From Cyclobacteriaceae bacterium (lineage in GTDB: Bacteria > Bacteroidota > Bacteroidia > Cytophagales > Cyclobacteriaceae): DNA of 55,266 nt. The DNA lies in contig JAFIEW010000001.1 in the NCBI GenBank assembly GCA_020832375.1, positions 1 through 55,266 of the forward strand, given 5' to 3'. Within the stretch, counting starts at the first letter, position 1. Each line of letters starts with the position of its first letter. Below the pieces are notes generated by a model. It worked only from the letters and a program-made list of their open reading frames with translations. It did no database searches and was not told where the DNA came from. Shown here piece by piece: positions 8,788 through 18,315 of the stretch. The position numbers and the translations under genes are program-made.

Positions 8788-11067
8788 TTATTCTTTGATG
8801 ATGCGATAAGTCTTCGCATGATCATCGAGTCTTAGTAGATAAACTCCACCTGCTAGCGAGCTGATATCGATTTGGCCATCAGCCCCTTTTGTATTCACTT
8901 CATGAACTAATGAACCGCTCACTGTGTATACCCTGATTTTTTGAAAATTCTGGTTGCTTTGTAGATTTATAATTCCTGTACTCGGGTTAGGATAGAAAGA
9001 AACGCTTACTTCTTTTATCGTATTCAAGCTAAGTACAGACTCGACTGTAAGCCTTCGAGTGACAGGCTCAGCAGCTTCAAAATTATCATTACCAGCTTGA
9101 AAAGCGGTGATTTCTGTAGTACCTGCGGAAACGATAGTTACCATATTACCTTCTATGGTTGCAACAACAGGATTGCTACTCTCAAAACTAATTACCAAGT
9201 CAGTATCCGATGAAGCGGCTAATTCAAAAGATGCATCATTCACAGTACGATTTTCTAACTCAGCAAAAGTAATGGTTTGACTCGCTTTTTCTACCGTCAA
9301 AGTCCTTGTTACAGACTCTGCAGCTTCAAAATTATCATTACCCTCTTGCGAAGCGGTGATCTCTGTAGTACCTGCACCTACGATGGTTACTACATTACCT
9401 TCTATGGTTGCAACAGTAGCATCACTACTTTCATAAGTAATTTCTAAAGCTGAGCTAGTGGCAGCAGTTAGCTCAAAGGATGCGTCTCCAAAACTTCTGC
9501 TTGACAATTCAGCAAAGGTGATCGTTTGACTTAATTTTTCTACTGTCAATACCCTTGTCACAGGCTCTGCAGCTGCAAAATTATCATTACCCTCTTGCGA
9601 AGCGGTGATCTCTGTAGTACCTGCACCTACGATGGTTACTACATTACCTTCTATGGTTGCAACAGTAGCATCACTACTTTCATAAGTAATTTCTAAAGCT
9701 GAGCTAGTGGCAGCAGTTAGCTCAAAGGATGCGTCTCCAAAACTTCTGCTTGACAATTCAGCAAAGGTGATCGTTTGACTTAATTTTTCTACTGTCAATA
9801 CCCTTGTCACAGGCTCTGCAGCTGCAAAAATATTATTCCCTTCTTGAGAAGCGGTGATCTCGGTAGTTCCACCACCCACGATGGTTATAACATTATCAAC
9901 AATGGTTGCAACAGTCTCATCACTACTTGAATAAGTGACATCCAAACCTGAGCTAGAGGTAGCGGTTAGCTCAAAGGATGCATCACCAAATGTTTTGCTT
10001 GACAATTCAGCAAAGGTGATCGTTTGACTTGCTTTTTCTACTGTCAATGTCCTTGTCACAGGCTCTGCAGCTTCAAAATTATTATTACCTAATTGGAATG
10101 CGGTGATCTCGGTAGTTCCAGCACCTACAATGGTAACAACATTACCAGCTATGGTTGCAACAGTCTCATCACCAATTGAATAGCTGACATCTAAACCTGA
10201 GCTAGCGGTAGCAGTTAGCTCGAAGGGTGCATCACCAAAAGTTTTTGGCTCGATACTAGCAAAGGTGATATTTTGAACACAATCTGAACCTATAACATCG
10301 CCTTGAATATTCCAGCTAAAATCATTTACTAGAATATCTCGAGAAGAGTCATCACAATAACTTAAACCCTGTGCTCCTAGAGTCACATTGCTTTGTAAAC
10401 TACTTAGTTGACTCCATCCTTGCAAAGTCTCCGTATAATTGGAGCTTGATAGCACGGTCAATTCAAACATGGAAACCATAGAATTGACGCTACTCACATC
10501 CCAGCTTCCTAAAGATTGATTGAAGGAAGTAGCACCTGCAAACATGGAGTTCATACTTATTACACTAGACACGTCCCAATCGTCAAGTGGTTGATTGAAT
10601 GACGTAGCTCCATCAAACATGCCAATCATAGATGTTACGTTGCTAACATCCCAAGTATTAAGTGGCTGATTGAATGAACTAACAGTTCTAAACATCCCAT
10701 CCATGTTAGTAACATTACTCACATCCCAATGAACCAATGACTGATTAAACTCTGGTTCACGATTCAACCCGCTATTGAAAAGATTTCTCATATTGAATAT
10801 CCCACTAGTACATGTGAGAGCAATTCTTGGATCATTCCCATTAGAGTTAATATCAAGAACTCGAACACCGTCCCTAGTTCGCTTAGTAAAAGTTTTTTCT
10901 TCGCCGCCAATCACCAGAGTACCTGATGTACCAAAAGCGGCATCAGGACAAAGACAGGTGAGACCATCTTCGGCTTAACTAAAATTTGGATTGTCTTTGG
11001 CCACTTGTGAATAAAGTGGATTAATGGACAAAAGAAGAGCAAAACACAAAAGTAATTGTTGTTTCAT
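8788..11067 (-). pseudogene. BspA-like secreted surface protein with in-frame stop at codon 31
   Basis: Read from the ATG at 11067, the frame gives a signal peptide (MKQQLLLCFALLLSINPLYS), then VAKDNPNFS, then a TAA stop (10975-10977), and continues in the same frame without interruption to 8788. The part after the stop starts AEDGLTCLCPDAAFG, the usual mature start of this family, so only one codon is wrong. Downstream are BspA/DUF285 leucine-rich repeats (units WDVSNVTxMxxMF), five 83-residue Ig-like repeats (TITFAELSS..FGDASFEL), and a Por secretion system sorting domain (YPNPSTG at the start, YLLRLDD near the end). If the stop is real, only a 30-residue peptide is made, or a signal-less product from the GTG at 10914. 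Otherwise the protein is a 759-residue surface-displayed protein. A sequencing error or readthrough cannot be excluded. Confidence 0.85.
9327..9829 (-). repeat. Near-identical 249-bp tandem duplication in the Ig-like repeats
   Basis: Two consecutive 249-bp units (83 codons) encoding Ig-like repeats are identical by eye over essentially their whole length, while the other three units have diverged. This points to a recent unit duplication or gene conversion in the BspA-like gene. Confidence 0.85.
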
Positions 11068-11130
11068 GGCTGTTGGGTTACTATTTGAAAAGACTTCAAT
11101 TAAGAGCAAAGTGCATGAAACAAATGGCTA

Positions 11131-11258
11131 AAAAAGGAAGATAGACTTCAAATAAGATGGTATAGTTTGATTTTAATCAGAATGCAAATAAAATTAATCA
11201 AGTTTTTTGAAAAACCTTCCTTTTTACAATCTTTAAAATAAATAACAAAAACTATACC
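11131..11258. repeat. Interleaved inverted repeats upstream of the BspA-like gene
   Basis: Two 10-bp perfect inverted repeats cross each other: AAAAAGGAAG (11131-11140) with CTTCCTTTTT (11216-11225), and GGTATAGTTT (11159-11168) with AAACTATACC (11249-11258). A shorter pair (TTGATT / AATCAA) lies inside. They sit about 60-190 bp before the ATG at 11067 and could be operator sites or RNA structure; AT-richness makes chance possible. Confidence 0.4.
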
Positions 11259-11334
11259 GTTTTTAACAGTTATAAATAAAAATACGACTATACTACAAAA
11301 GTAAAACCCGCCTCACCCCTTCATCCCACGCAAA

Positions 11335-11361
11335 TAAAAAAAGCGACCGAAGCCGCTTTTA
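11335..11361 (-). terminator. Terminator after the RluA-family gene
   Basis: On the minus strand the stem AAAAGCGGC / GTCGCTTTT closes on a TTCG tetraloop and runs into a T-tract, 5 bp past the stop of the 11366-12127 gene. Confidence 0.85.
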
Positions 11362-11365
11362 TTCT

Positions 11366-12127
11366 TTAAAAAATATAATCGATATCCTTATCCTTGAGGT
11401 TGATCTCCTCAAGGTCTAAAAACTGCTCCCAGAATTGATTCTCTGGCAAAGCAGCTCGCAACTTCATTGGTATCTTCTTAATCGGATGCTCAAAATATAA
11501 GTTTTTAGCATGTAAATTAATATTTCCTTCCGGATTCCGCTTTCCAAAACCATACTTCAGATCACCTCGAATGGGACATCCCATTGCGGCAAGCTGAACC
11601 CTAATCTGATGCGGCCTGCCTGTAAGGGGGCGTACTTCTAGCAAATAGTGGTCATTCATTTTGCCTAAAGACTTATAAGTCAACTCAGCACGCAAGCGAT
11701 CTTTGTCATATTCCTGTAAGTCAAAGGCCTCCACTTTATTGGTTTTGGTATTTTTCTTGAGGTAATGCACTAGCTTCCCCTCCCACTGAGGGGGTTTATT
11801 TTTCACCACCGCCCAATACACTTTGTGAATCTTACGGTTACGAAATAGTGCCGTCATTCGCTCAAGCCCTTTTGAGGTACGTGCAAGTGCTACCAAACCA
11901 CTCACTGGCCGATCTAGCCGATGAGCCAAACCCATAAATACATCGCCGGGCTTATTGTACTTATCTTTTACGTAAGCCTTGCAGTACTCTACCAAGGGTA
12001 TATCTCTGGTGTTATCGCCTTGCACGAGCATGCCTGCCGGCTTATTGACAATCAGTAAGTGGTTGTCTTCATAAACCACATTGACTACTTTCTTATAGTC
12101 TAGTTTTTCTAAATCCTTCCCTTCCAT
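11366..12127 (-). CDS. RluA-family RNA pseudouridine synthase (253 aa)
   Basis: It converts specific uridines in RNA to pseudouridine. The catalytic motif HRLDRPVSG is at 69-77 with the nucleophilic Asp72; NKPAGMLV (28-35) and RPLTGRPHQIR are further RluA signatures. There is no S4 domain, and the protein starts almost directly with the catalytic domain, as in the short RluA/RluC-type enzymes. It lies 1 bp after the stop of the RsuA/RluB-type gene, so the two are co-transcribed. The terminator follows directly. The exact target (23S, 16S or tRNA position) cannot be assigned from motifs. Confidence 0.93.
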   Translation of the reverse strand: MEGKDLEKLDYKKVVNVVYEDNHLLIVNKPAGMLVQGDNTRDIPLVEYCKAYVKDKYNKPGDVFMGLAHRLDRPVSGLVALARTSKGLERMTALFRNRKIHKVYWAVVKNKPPQWEGKLVHYLKKNTKTNKVEAFDLQEYDKDRLRAELTYKSLGKMNDHYLLEVRPLTGRPHQIRVQLAAMGCPIRGDLKYGFGKRNPEGNINLHAKNLYFEHPIKKIPMKLRAALPENQFWEQFLDLEEINLKDKDIDYIF

Positions 12128-12128
12128 C

Positions 12129-13733
12129 TCACTTAAAATGTTTGAGTCTGATTACTTCTTTTTCTGATAGGAATCGCCATTTTCCTCTCGGCACTTCTTT
12201 TTTGGTAAGGCCGGCATACATCACGCGATCAAGCTTTTCTATCCGATAGCCTAAACTTTCAAAAATACGACGCACGATACGATTTCTACCAATTACAATT
12301 TTGATTCCTAATGACATGCGGTCGGGAGTAACTACTGCCACTTCCTCCACCGGAGCGGCGCCATCTTCTAACACTACTCCAGCATCAATTTTCTCTAGGT
12401 CCTCTTGCAAGATTGGCTTATCGAGCCTCACTTCATATAGCTTTTCTACCTTATGGCTTGGGTGCATCAACTTATCAGCTAGAGCGCCATCATTGGTAAA
12501 AATCAGTAAGCCTGTGGTAGCTCTATCAAGTCGTCCTACAGGAAATACGTTTTCTTCACACGCATTTTTCAGTAGATCCATCACGGTTCTTCTACCATGA
12601 GTATCCGACTTAGTGGTAATATAGTCTTTAGGCTTATTCATCAAGATGTATACCTTACGCTCAGGCGATAGTGGCTTCCCTTTTACACTTACGCGATCTC
12701 TACGGGTTACTTTTAAGCCTAGCTCGGTAGTTATCTTACCATTTACTTTTACCTCACCTTCAGTAATCATCAAGTCAGCATCTCTCCTTGAGCACAGCCC
12801 CGACATCGAGATGTAGCGATTGAGCCTTATGGGAGTATCTTTAGTGATTTTCTCATCGCCTTCAATTTGAGGTGCATATTTGAGCGTACCAGGCACACGA
12901 TTGTCAACCTTAGCATCGTCATATTTTTTACCTCTTGGCGCTCGACGGTCATCTCTACCGCTTTTATCTCTAAACACGCGCTCAGGTCTTTCCTGCCTAG
13001 CTTGATAGGGGCGGTCGGACCTTTCTTGCCGTTCTTGCCTTTCTTGATAAGGGCGATCGGTTCTCACCTTTCTGTCTTGGTAGGGGCGGTCGGATCTATC
13101 GCTTTTATCAAAAACCTTTCTTTTTGGCGGCTCATAGCCTTCTTCGGCCTGCCTACCACTTACAAAAGTGTCAGGGTGAGCATTGACCCTTCGTTTGGGA
13201 TAACTTCGACCTCCTTCGCGGTAGTTTTTAGATTGGAAGTCATCTCCCGGCTTATTCCTATTTTGGAAGCCAGTTTGACGATATTCCGGACGTTTTTTGC
13301 GGTCAAATCCTTCATTAGACTCTTCGCCTCTATATTTTTTAGAATCTGGATTGTAGGCGCCATCCTTTCGGCTTTTACCTGAAAAAGGTCTTTCTTGCCT
13401 AAAGTCACGATCTTTGTCCGACTTGAAAGTTCTCTTTTTAGCGTGAGATGAGGACTCACCACGGCTTCCTTGATAGCGCTTAGCACCACTTTCGCCTTCA
13501 TAGTCCTTGCTGTATCGGTTAGGCTTAGAAGAAGAAAAATTACTTCTTTTGTCATAAGCACCCCCTTCATCTTTACGGTAGGTTGATGAATCAGAACCTC
13601 TGTCTGATTTTGAGCGATAAGGCTTACTTGATTTTTCAGCACTGTACCTTGAAGAATTAGCATCCTCACGACGCGATCGAGGGGCTGAGCCATTACTAGG
13701 GCGTCTGCCATCCTCTTGTTTTTTTCTGTTCAT
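12129..13733 (-). CDS. RsuA/RluB-type pseudouridine synthase with long disordered N-terminus (534 aa)
   Basis: The C-terminal 235 residues are a standard enzyme: an S4 RNA-binding domain (about 303-350, beginning IRLNRYISMSG) and the pseudouridine synthase domain with VGRLDRATTG and the catalytic Asp403. The first 290 residues are low complexity, very rich in Arg, Lys, Ser, Asp, Tyr and Gly, with imperfect repeats such as RSDRPYQ and RQER, so probably disordered and RNA-binding. Similar tails are known on this enzyme in Bacteroidota. It heads a two-gene unit with the RluA-type gene. It most likely modifies 23S rRNA, as RluB does; this is inference. The plus-strand frame 12867-13382 is an antisense shadow of the repeats. 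Confidence 0.92.
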   Translation of the reverse strand: MNRKKQEDGRRPSNGSAPRSRREDANSSRYSAEKSSKPYRSKSDRGSDSSTYRKDEGGAYDKRSNFSSSKPNRYSKDYEGESGAKRYQGSRGESSSHAKKRTFKSDKDRDFRQERPFSGKSRKDGAYNPDSKKYRGEESNEGFDRKKRPEYRQTGFQNRNKPGDDFQSKNYREGGRSYPKRRVNAHPDTFVSGRQAEEGYEPPKRKVFDKSDRSDRPYQDRKVRTDRPYQERQERQERSDRPYQARQERPERVFRDKSGRDDRRAPRGKKYDDAKVDNRVPGTLKYAPQIEGDEKITKDTPIRLNRYISMSGLCSRRDADLMITEGEVKVNGKITTELGLKVTRRDRVSVKGKPLSPERKVYILMNKPKDYITTKSDTHGRRTVMDLLKNACEENVFPVGRLDRATTGLLIFTNDGALADKLMHPSHKVEKLYEVRLDKPILQEDLEKIDAGVVLEDGAAPVEEVAVVTPDRMSLGIKIVIGRNRIVRRIFESLGYRIEKLDRVMYAGLTKKEVPRGKWRFLSEKEVIRLKHFK

Positions 13734-14131
13734 ATCAATAGTAAATATTCTGATAAGTTATTCATTCTTAGCCTCGTTTAGACTAATTGGGCACCCTTAT
13801 CTTCGCCCTATTTCAAATGCTCTCTTTGAGCAAACATCACTTAACTTAAGTTTTATATCTATGGCTAAAAATGATTTAGCGACCCTTGACATCCTATTCA
13901 AAAGTCTTGCCATTATTTATTATAAAAAATAATTCATAAAGGTCTATCTTTTGTAGCTATAAAACAAAAAGAGCATCATTTAATTCACTTTTGGAGGAAA
14001 TTTTTCATATATTAACATGCTTTAAATCAAGATGTAAAAAGATTTTATTTTATTTTGACACCTTCGGCATCAGTGCTTGGTATTAAAATTGCTGAATATA
14101 GATATCTTTAAAAATTGACATAAAGGAGCAG
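13734..14131. other. Intergenic stretch between divergent genes
   Basis: This must hold the promoters of the pseudouridine synthase unit (minus) and the sensor kinase (plus). I see no perfect TAnnTTTG pair; TATCTTTTG near 13944 is one base too long. No gene or strong hairpin seen. Confidence 0.4.
14122..14128 (+). promoter_or_regulatory. Shine-Dalgarno site that decides the GTG start
   Basis: AAAGGAG lies 3 bp before the GTG at 14132. Most genes in this window show no clear Shine-Dalgarno site. It supports GTG, which alone gives an intact signal peptide. Confidence 0.7.
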
Positions 14132-17100
14132 GTGGATAAATTTAGAATATTTATTTTGTTGATCACGGTATTGCTATTGAAGACTTCCGAGGTATCTGGT
14201 CAACATGAACTGAGCATTGATCGATCGCTTGATCAATACCTCATTGATGACTGGTTTGACCGCGATGGATTGGCCTACAGTAATATCCTGGATGTTTCTC
14301 AATGCGAGACGGGTTACATTTGGCTTGCTAGCTTTGAAGGGCTTATTCGTTACGATGGTAATAAGTCCAGGATATACAATCAAAGTACCGAACGCGCCAT
14401 TGCTCAAAGTGGCTTTTTGACGGTCATTCCAAAGCATGGTGGTGGAGTGATTGCAGGATCGAATGGCAACGGGGTCTATTACATTAATGAAGATACGATA
14501 TCAAAACCCCGAAATAGTAGCTTACTCGATCAAACGTATATAACCGCGCTTTTTCAAGCCTCAGAAGACACCCTTTGGGTAGGTGCTAGAAATGGCCTCT
14601 ACTTGATCGACAATGGTGTAGTAAAAGAAGCCCCTTTCTCAGATGAGGTGGTAAAAAAAACCATTAATAATATTAGCAAAGATGAGCTAGGAAACATTTA
14701 CATCAGCGCAAGAGACGAAGGGCTTTGGATGATATCTAACAACAAACTGACTAAACTCAGTGAGCGGTGGAATATGAATGTAGACCGAGTGCTGATGCAG
14801 GACCCCCGTGAAGGCTATATCGGCTCAGATCGCGGATTGTATTATATTAAAAATGATAAGCTAACAGAAATCACCTATGAAGATTCAGGATTGGGTCTTG
14901 TTGACTATTTGATTAAAGGACCTGCTGGTAGCGTATTTGTGGGCAGCGCATCAGGCCTTTTCAGATTTAAGCCAAATGGCACTAAAGAGCGAATTGACCA
15001 AAGTACAGGTTTAAACCACAACAGAGTAGTTTCTTTATTTTTTGATAGAGAAGGAACCCTCTATGTAGGCACCTATAGAGGAGGACTCAATCGCCTGCGG
15101 AAAGGCAAGTACATCAACTATCGCTTACAAAATGGAGCCGGAAATCGCGTAGTAAGCGATATAAAAGGCAAAGGTAACGATACCCTACTTATCAGCACGG
15201 AAAAAGGTTTTGTATTTAAAGAAGGCAATAAGATCACCGAGTTCAGTATAGGCAAAAACCCACAACAAAATTTTGTCAAAGGCTCTCATATGGATGAGGA
15301 TGGCACTATTTTGCTGGCAACATATGATGGCATTTACAAAAAAAGCCCAAATGAGTCCTCATTCCAACCTCAAGACTTTGAATCAATAAAGAACAAGTCA
15401 CGCACAAGAAACATACTCAGACATAGCAATGGAAATCTGCTTGTTAATACAACTTACGGTGTAGTTTTGAAAGCAGACAGGCCTGACTATCTATGGATAG
15501 ATAAGAATAATGGGTTGAGCAATGCCTTTATCATGAATACTGTAGAGGACCACCAAGGTCGACTATGGATCTCGACCAATGGGGGCGGACTATATGTTTA
15601 CAATAATGAAGGTGAGCAGTTAAAGGTTTTTAATGCTGATACAGGGCTTGCCGCTGAGGTTATTTTCACCACACTTCCTATTGCTGAAGATAATCATGTA
15701 ATCGCCACCACAGCGGGGCTAAGCATTATCAACAAGGATTCAGGAAAAACCTTCAACTTTAGTGCTGAGCATGGATTAACCCAGTCTGCTGTCTTTGATT
15801 TGTGGAAAGACCAAGATAATCAGTTATGGTATATCACCAGCGAGGCGTTATATCGAGTACAACTAGAGGAATTAGTCAGGATATTTAATGGTGAAAATAT
15901 TATAGCCAATGTAACTGAGTTTAAAGAGCATAATTCTGGAAGGAAAGTAGAGTTTACTGGCGCAGGTAAAGGGTATATGAATAAGAGAGGAGAACTCTTC
16001 CTGCCTACTACGGATGGAATTTCAGTAACTAACACAAAACAGCTAAGACTAGAAGAGTATAGTTCACCAGTAATCATTGAAAATATATATGCTAACAATG
16101 AAAAGGTAAAGATTGAGAATAAGATGAGCTTTCCTGCTGGCCTTAACCGACTCATGATAGAGTTTACTAGTTTATATCTTTATCATCCAGAGAAGTTAAA
16201 ATTATATTATCGTTTGAGTGGTTTCGATACAGAGTGGATGCTGGCAAGTAATAGCCGACAGGCTGTATACACGAATTTACCATCGGGCAACTATGCTTTT
16301 GATGTTAAGGTAGAAAACCAAGATGGAAAAGTGACGGTATACAGCAACTTGATCAGTATAAATATCAACCCTTCAATCTATGAGACATGGTGGTTTTATT
16401 TATTGATAGGTGTGCTGATCTTAGGGATTGGTTTTGGAATACAATGGTCGCAATCACAAGCTGTAAAGCGTAGAAATGAGATCTTAAAGGATACGGTAAA
16501 AACGATTACTAAAGATATAGAAGCCCAAAAGAATCAACTCCAGCGAAGTAATGATGCCAAAGACAAACTATTTTCTATCATTTCTCATGACATCAAAGGC
16601 CCACTTCGCAGCATGGAACAGCTGGTTAATATGTTTAACCAAGGGCATATAACCGACAAAGAGTTTAAAGCCTACAGTAGTCGATTAGAAAGCTCTATTA
16701 AAGATATTCGTAACTTCTTAGAAAACATTTTACAGTGGTCAAAAACACAAATGCAAGGCATTACGGTTGTGCCTGTTACCTTCGATCCTAATTTCAAGAT
16801 CAAGGAGATCATTACGCTCTTTTATAATGAATCTCGACACAAAGAACTTGAAATCCAAACTACTTTTGGCAATGGCCTCAGTGTTTATACAGACGAGAAT
16901 TCATTTGACCTGATAATAAGAAACTTGCTGAGTAACGCGATTAAATTCAGTAATAAAGGCGGTGTAATTTTCATTCGCACCTTCCGCACCAATGATAGCT
17001 GTGTCATAGAAATAGAGGACCAAGGTATAGGGATGACGGAAGCACAAGTACAGCAATTAAAAGGCAGTGAATTTGCCACTTCGACGCAAGGCACCTATCA

Positions 17101-17254
17101 CGAGACAGGAACCGGTCTCGGTATTATGATGGTAAAGGAGTTTACCAATGCCAACTCTGGACAACTCTCCATCAATAGCGAAAAAAATAAAGGAACCCAT
17201 ATAAGTCTTACCCTTCCTCTTGCAAAAGAAAAAGCCTCAATTACTAAAGAGTAA
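14132..17254 (+). CDS. Beta-propeller sensor histidine kinase, no receiver domain (1040 aa)
   Basis: A membrane sensor kinase. Order: signal peptide (1-23, ending EVSGQ); Reg_prop beta-propeller repeats forming a large periplasmic sensor (about 35-650); a Y_Y_Y domain (about 675-745); one membrane helix (about 752-772); a coiled-coil; a HisKA domain with His819 in SHDIKGP; and HATPase_c with N-box NLLSNAIKF, G1 DQGIGM and G2 GTGLGI. The classic hybrid (HTCS) form of Bacteroides goes on to a receiver and an AraC HTH domain, which are absent here, so a separate response regulator must exist, but none is adjacent. The start is GTG with a good AAGGAG 3 bp upstream, rare in this window. The signal sensed is unknown. 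Confidence 0.93.
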   Translation: MDKFRIFILLITVLLLKTSEVSGQHELSIDRSLDQYLIDDWFDRDGLAYSNILDVSQCETGYIWLASFEGLIRYDGNKSRIYNQSTERAIAQSGFLTVIPKHGGGVIAGSNGNGVYYINEDTISKPRNSSLLDQTYITALFQASEDTLWVGARNGLYLIDNGVVKEAPFSDEVVKKTINNISKDELGNIYISARDEGLWMISNNKLTKLSERWNMNVDRVLMQDPREGYIGSDRGLYYIKNDKLTEITYEDSGLGLVDYLIKGPAGSVFVGSASGLFRFKPNGTKERIDQSTGLNHNRVVSLFFDREGTLYVGTYRGGLNRLRKGKYINYRLQNGAGNRVVSDIKGKGNDTLLISTEKGFVFKEGNKITEFSIGKNPQQNFVKGSHMDEDGTILLATYDGIYKKSPNESSFQPQDFESIKNKSRTRNILRHSNGNLLVNTTYGVVLKADRPDYLWIDKNNGLSNAFIMNTVEDHQGRLWISTNGGGLYVYNNEGEQLKVFNADTGLAAEVIFTTLPIAEDNHVIATTAGLSIINKDSGKTFNFSAEHGLTQSAVFDLWKDQDNQLWYITSEALYRVQLEELVRIFNGENIIANVTEFKEHNSGRKVEFTGAGKGYMNKRGELFLPTTDGISVTNTKQLRLEEYSSPVIIENIYANNEKVKIENKMSFPAGLNRLMIEFTSLYLYHPEKLKLYYRLSGFDTEWMLASNSRQAVYTNLPSGNYAFDVKVENQDGKVTVYSNLISININPSIYETWWFYLLIGVLILGIGFGIQWSQSQAVKRRNEILKDTVKTITKDIEAQKNQLQRSNDAKDKLFSIISHDIKGPLRSMEQLVNMFNQGHITDKEFKAYSSRLESSIKDIRNFLENILQWSKTQMQGITVVPVTFDPNFKIKEIITLFYNESRHKELEIQTTFGNGLSVYTDENSFDLIIRNLLSNAIKFSNKGGVIFIRTFRTNDSCVIEIEDQGIGMTEAQVQQLKGSEFATSTQGTYHETGTGLGIMMVKEFTNANSGQLSINSEKNKGTHISLTLPLAKEKASITKE

Positions 17255-17265
17255 TTGAGGCCTTT
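17231..17265. terminator. Bidirectional terminator overlapping the kinase stop codon
   Basis: A 12-bp stem GCCTCAATTACT / AGTAATTGAGGC with loop AAAG, flanked by AAA and TTT. The kinase stop codon (17252-17254) lies inside the right arm. It sits between the convergent kinase and sucD genes. Confidence 0.75.
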
Positions 17266-17288
17266 GGAAATATCAATATTATAAACCC

Positions 17289-18176
17289 CTAAGCTTTTGC
17301 GCTTTCGAGAGCTTTTTTCATTGTAGCACCGATATCAGCTGGTGACTGCACTACGTGGATACCACAACTGTCCATAATTTTCATTTTAGCTTCCGCTGTA
17401 TCATCAGCACCACCAATGATCGCTCCAGCGTGTCCCATTCTTCTTCCTGGAGGAGCTGTTTGACCAGCAATGAATCCAACTACTGGCTTAGGGTTGCCTT
17501 GAGACTTGATCCACTCGGCAGCTTTAGCTTCATAATCTCCACCAATTTCACCAATCATTACGATAGCCTCGGTATCAGGATCTTCCATAAGAAGTTTTAT
17601 AGCATCTTTAGTTGGTGTACCGATGATTGGATCTCCTCCAATACCAATAGCAGTAGAGATTCCTAAACCAGCCTTTACAATCTGGTCCGCAGCCTCATAA
17701 GTCAAAGTTCCTGACTTAGACACAATACCGATTTTACCTGGTTTAAATACAAAACCTGGCATAATACCTACTTTAGCTTCACCTGGAGTAATGACACCCG
17801 GGCAGTTAGGACCTATCAAGGTAGTATTTGGGAATCCTTTTAAATAATTCTTTACATAGATCATATCTTTTACAGGAATACCTTCAGTAATCGTAACGAT
17901 CACCTTGATACCAGCATCTGCAGCTTCCATGATAGCGTCTGCAGCAAATGCTGGCGGTACAAAGATAATCGACACATCAGCACCTGTAGTATTTACGGCA
18001 TCAGCAACAGTATTGAAAACAGGCTTGTCAAGGTGCTTTTGTCCTCCCTTTCCAGGAGTAACACCACCTACTACCTGAGTACCGTATTCGATCATTTGCG
18101 TTGCATGAAAAGTTCCTTCGGAGCCTGTAAAGCCCTGTACGATCACTTTGGAATCTTTATTGACAAGTACACTCAT
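17289..18176 (-). CDS. sucD: Succinate-CoA ligase, alpha subunit (295 aa)
   Basis: The TCA-cycle enzyme subunit that converts succinyl-CoA to succinate with ATP or GTP formation. The phosphorylated histidine is His249 in GHAGAI; the CoA-binding Rossmann part is at the N-terminus ([13 protein letters not shown]), and IGPNCPG is the usual active-site segment. Length is normal. The beta subunit sucC is not next to it in this window, as is common in Bacteroidota. A well-formed promoter lies just upstream and a terminator just downstream, so it looks like a single-gene unit. Confidence 0.97.
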   Translation of the reverse strand: MSVLVNKDSKVIVQGFTGSEGTFHATQMIEYGTQVVGGVTPGKGGQKHLDKPVFNTVADAVNTTGADVSIIFVPPAFAADAIMEAADAGIKVIVTITEGIPVKDMIYVKNYLKGFPNTTLIGPNCPGVITPGEAKVGIMPGFVFKPGKIGIVSKSGTLTYEAADQIVKAGLGISTAIGIGGDPIIGTPTKDAIKLLMEDPDTEAIVMIGEIGGDYEAKAAEWIKSQGNPKPVVGFIAGQTAPPGRRMGHAGAIIGGADDTAEAKMKIMDSCGIHVVQSPADIGATMKKALESAKA

Positions 18177-18198
18177 AGTTTACGTTTTTATGTTTCCA

Positions 18199-18229
18199 CA
18201 AAAATAATAGAATTAAGTCCCTAAGCAAA
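18199..18229 (-). promoter_or_regulatory. Promoter of sucD
   Basis: On the minus strand TTTG (18226-18229), 19 bp spacer, TATTTTTG (18199-18206), an almost ideal Bacteroidota promoter. Transcription would begin near 18193, about 15 nt before the sucD ATG. Confidence 0.7.
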
Positions 18230-18315
18230 GAAGCAAGAGGATTTTACCGCTTTACATTCTTTGCTTTAGAACTGTAATCTTCAATTAATTTTACAAGAAG
18301 TTAAATTTATGCCTA

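Noticed and set aside
12867-13382. 171-residue plus-strand frame
   Set aside because: Antisense to the low-complexity Arg/Ser/Asp repeats of the pseudouridine synthase.
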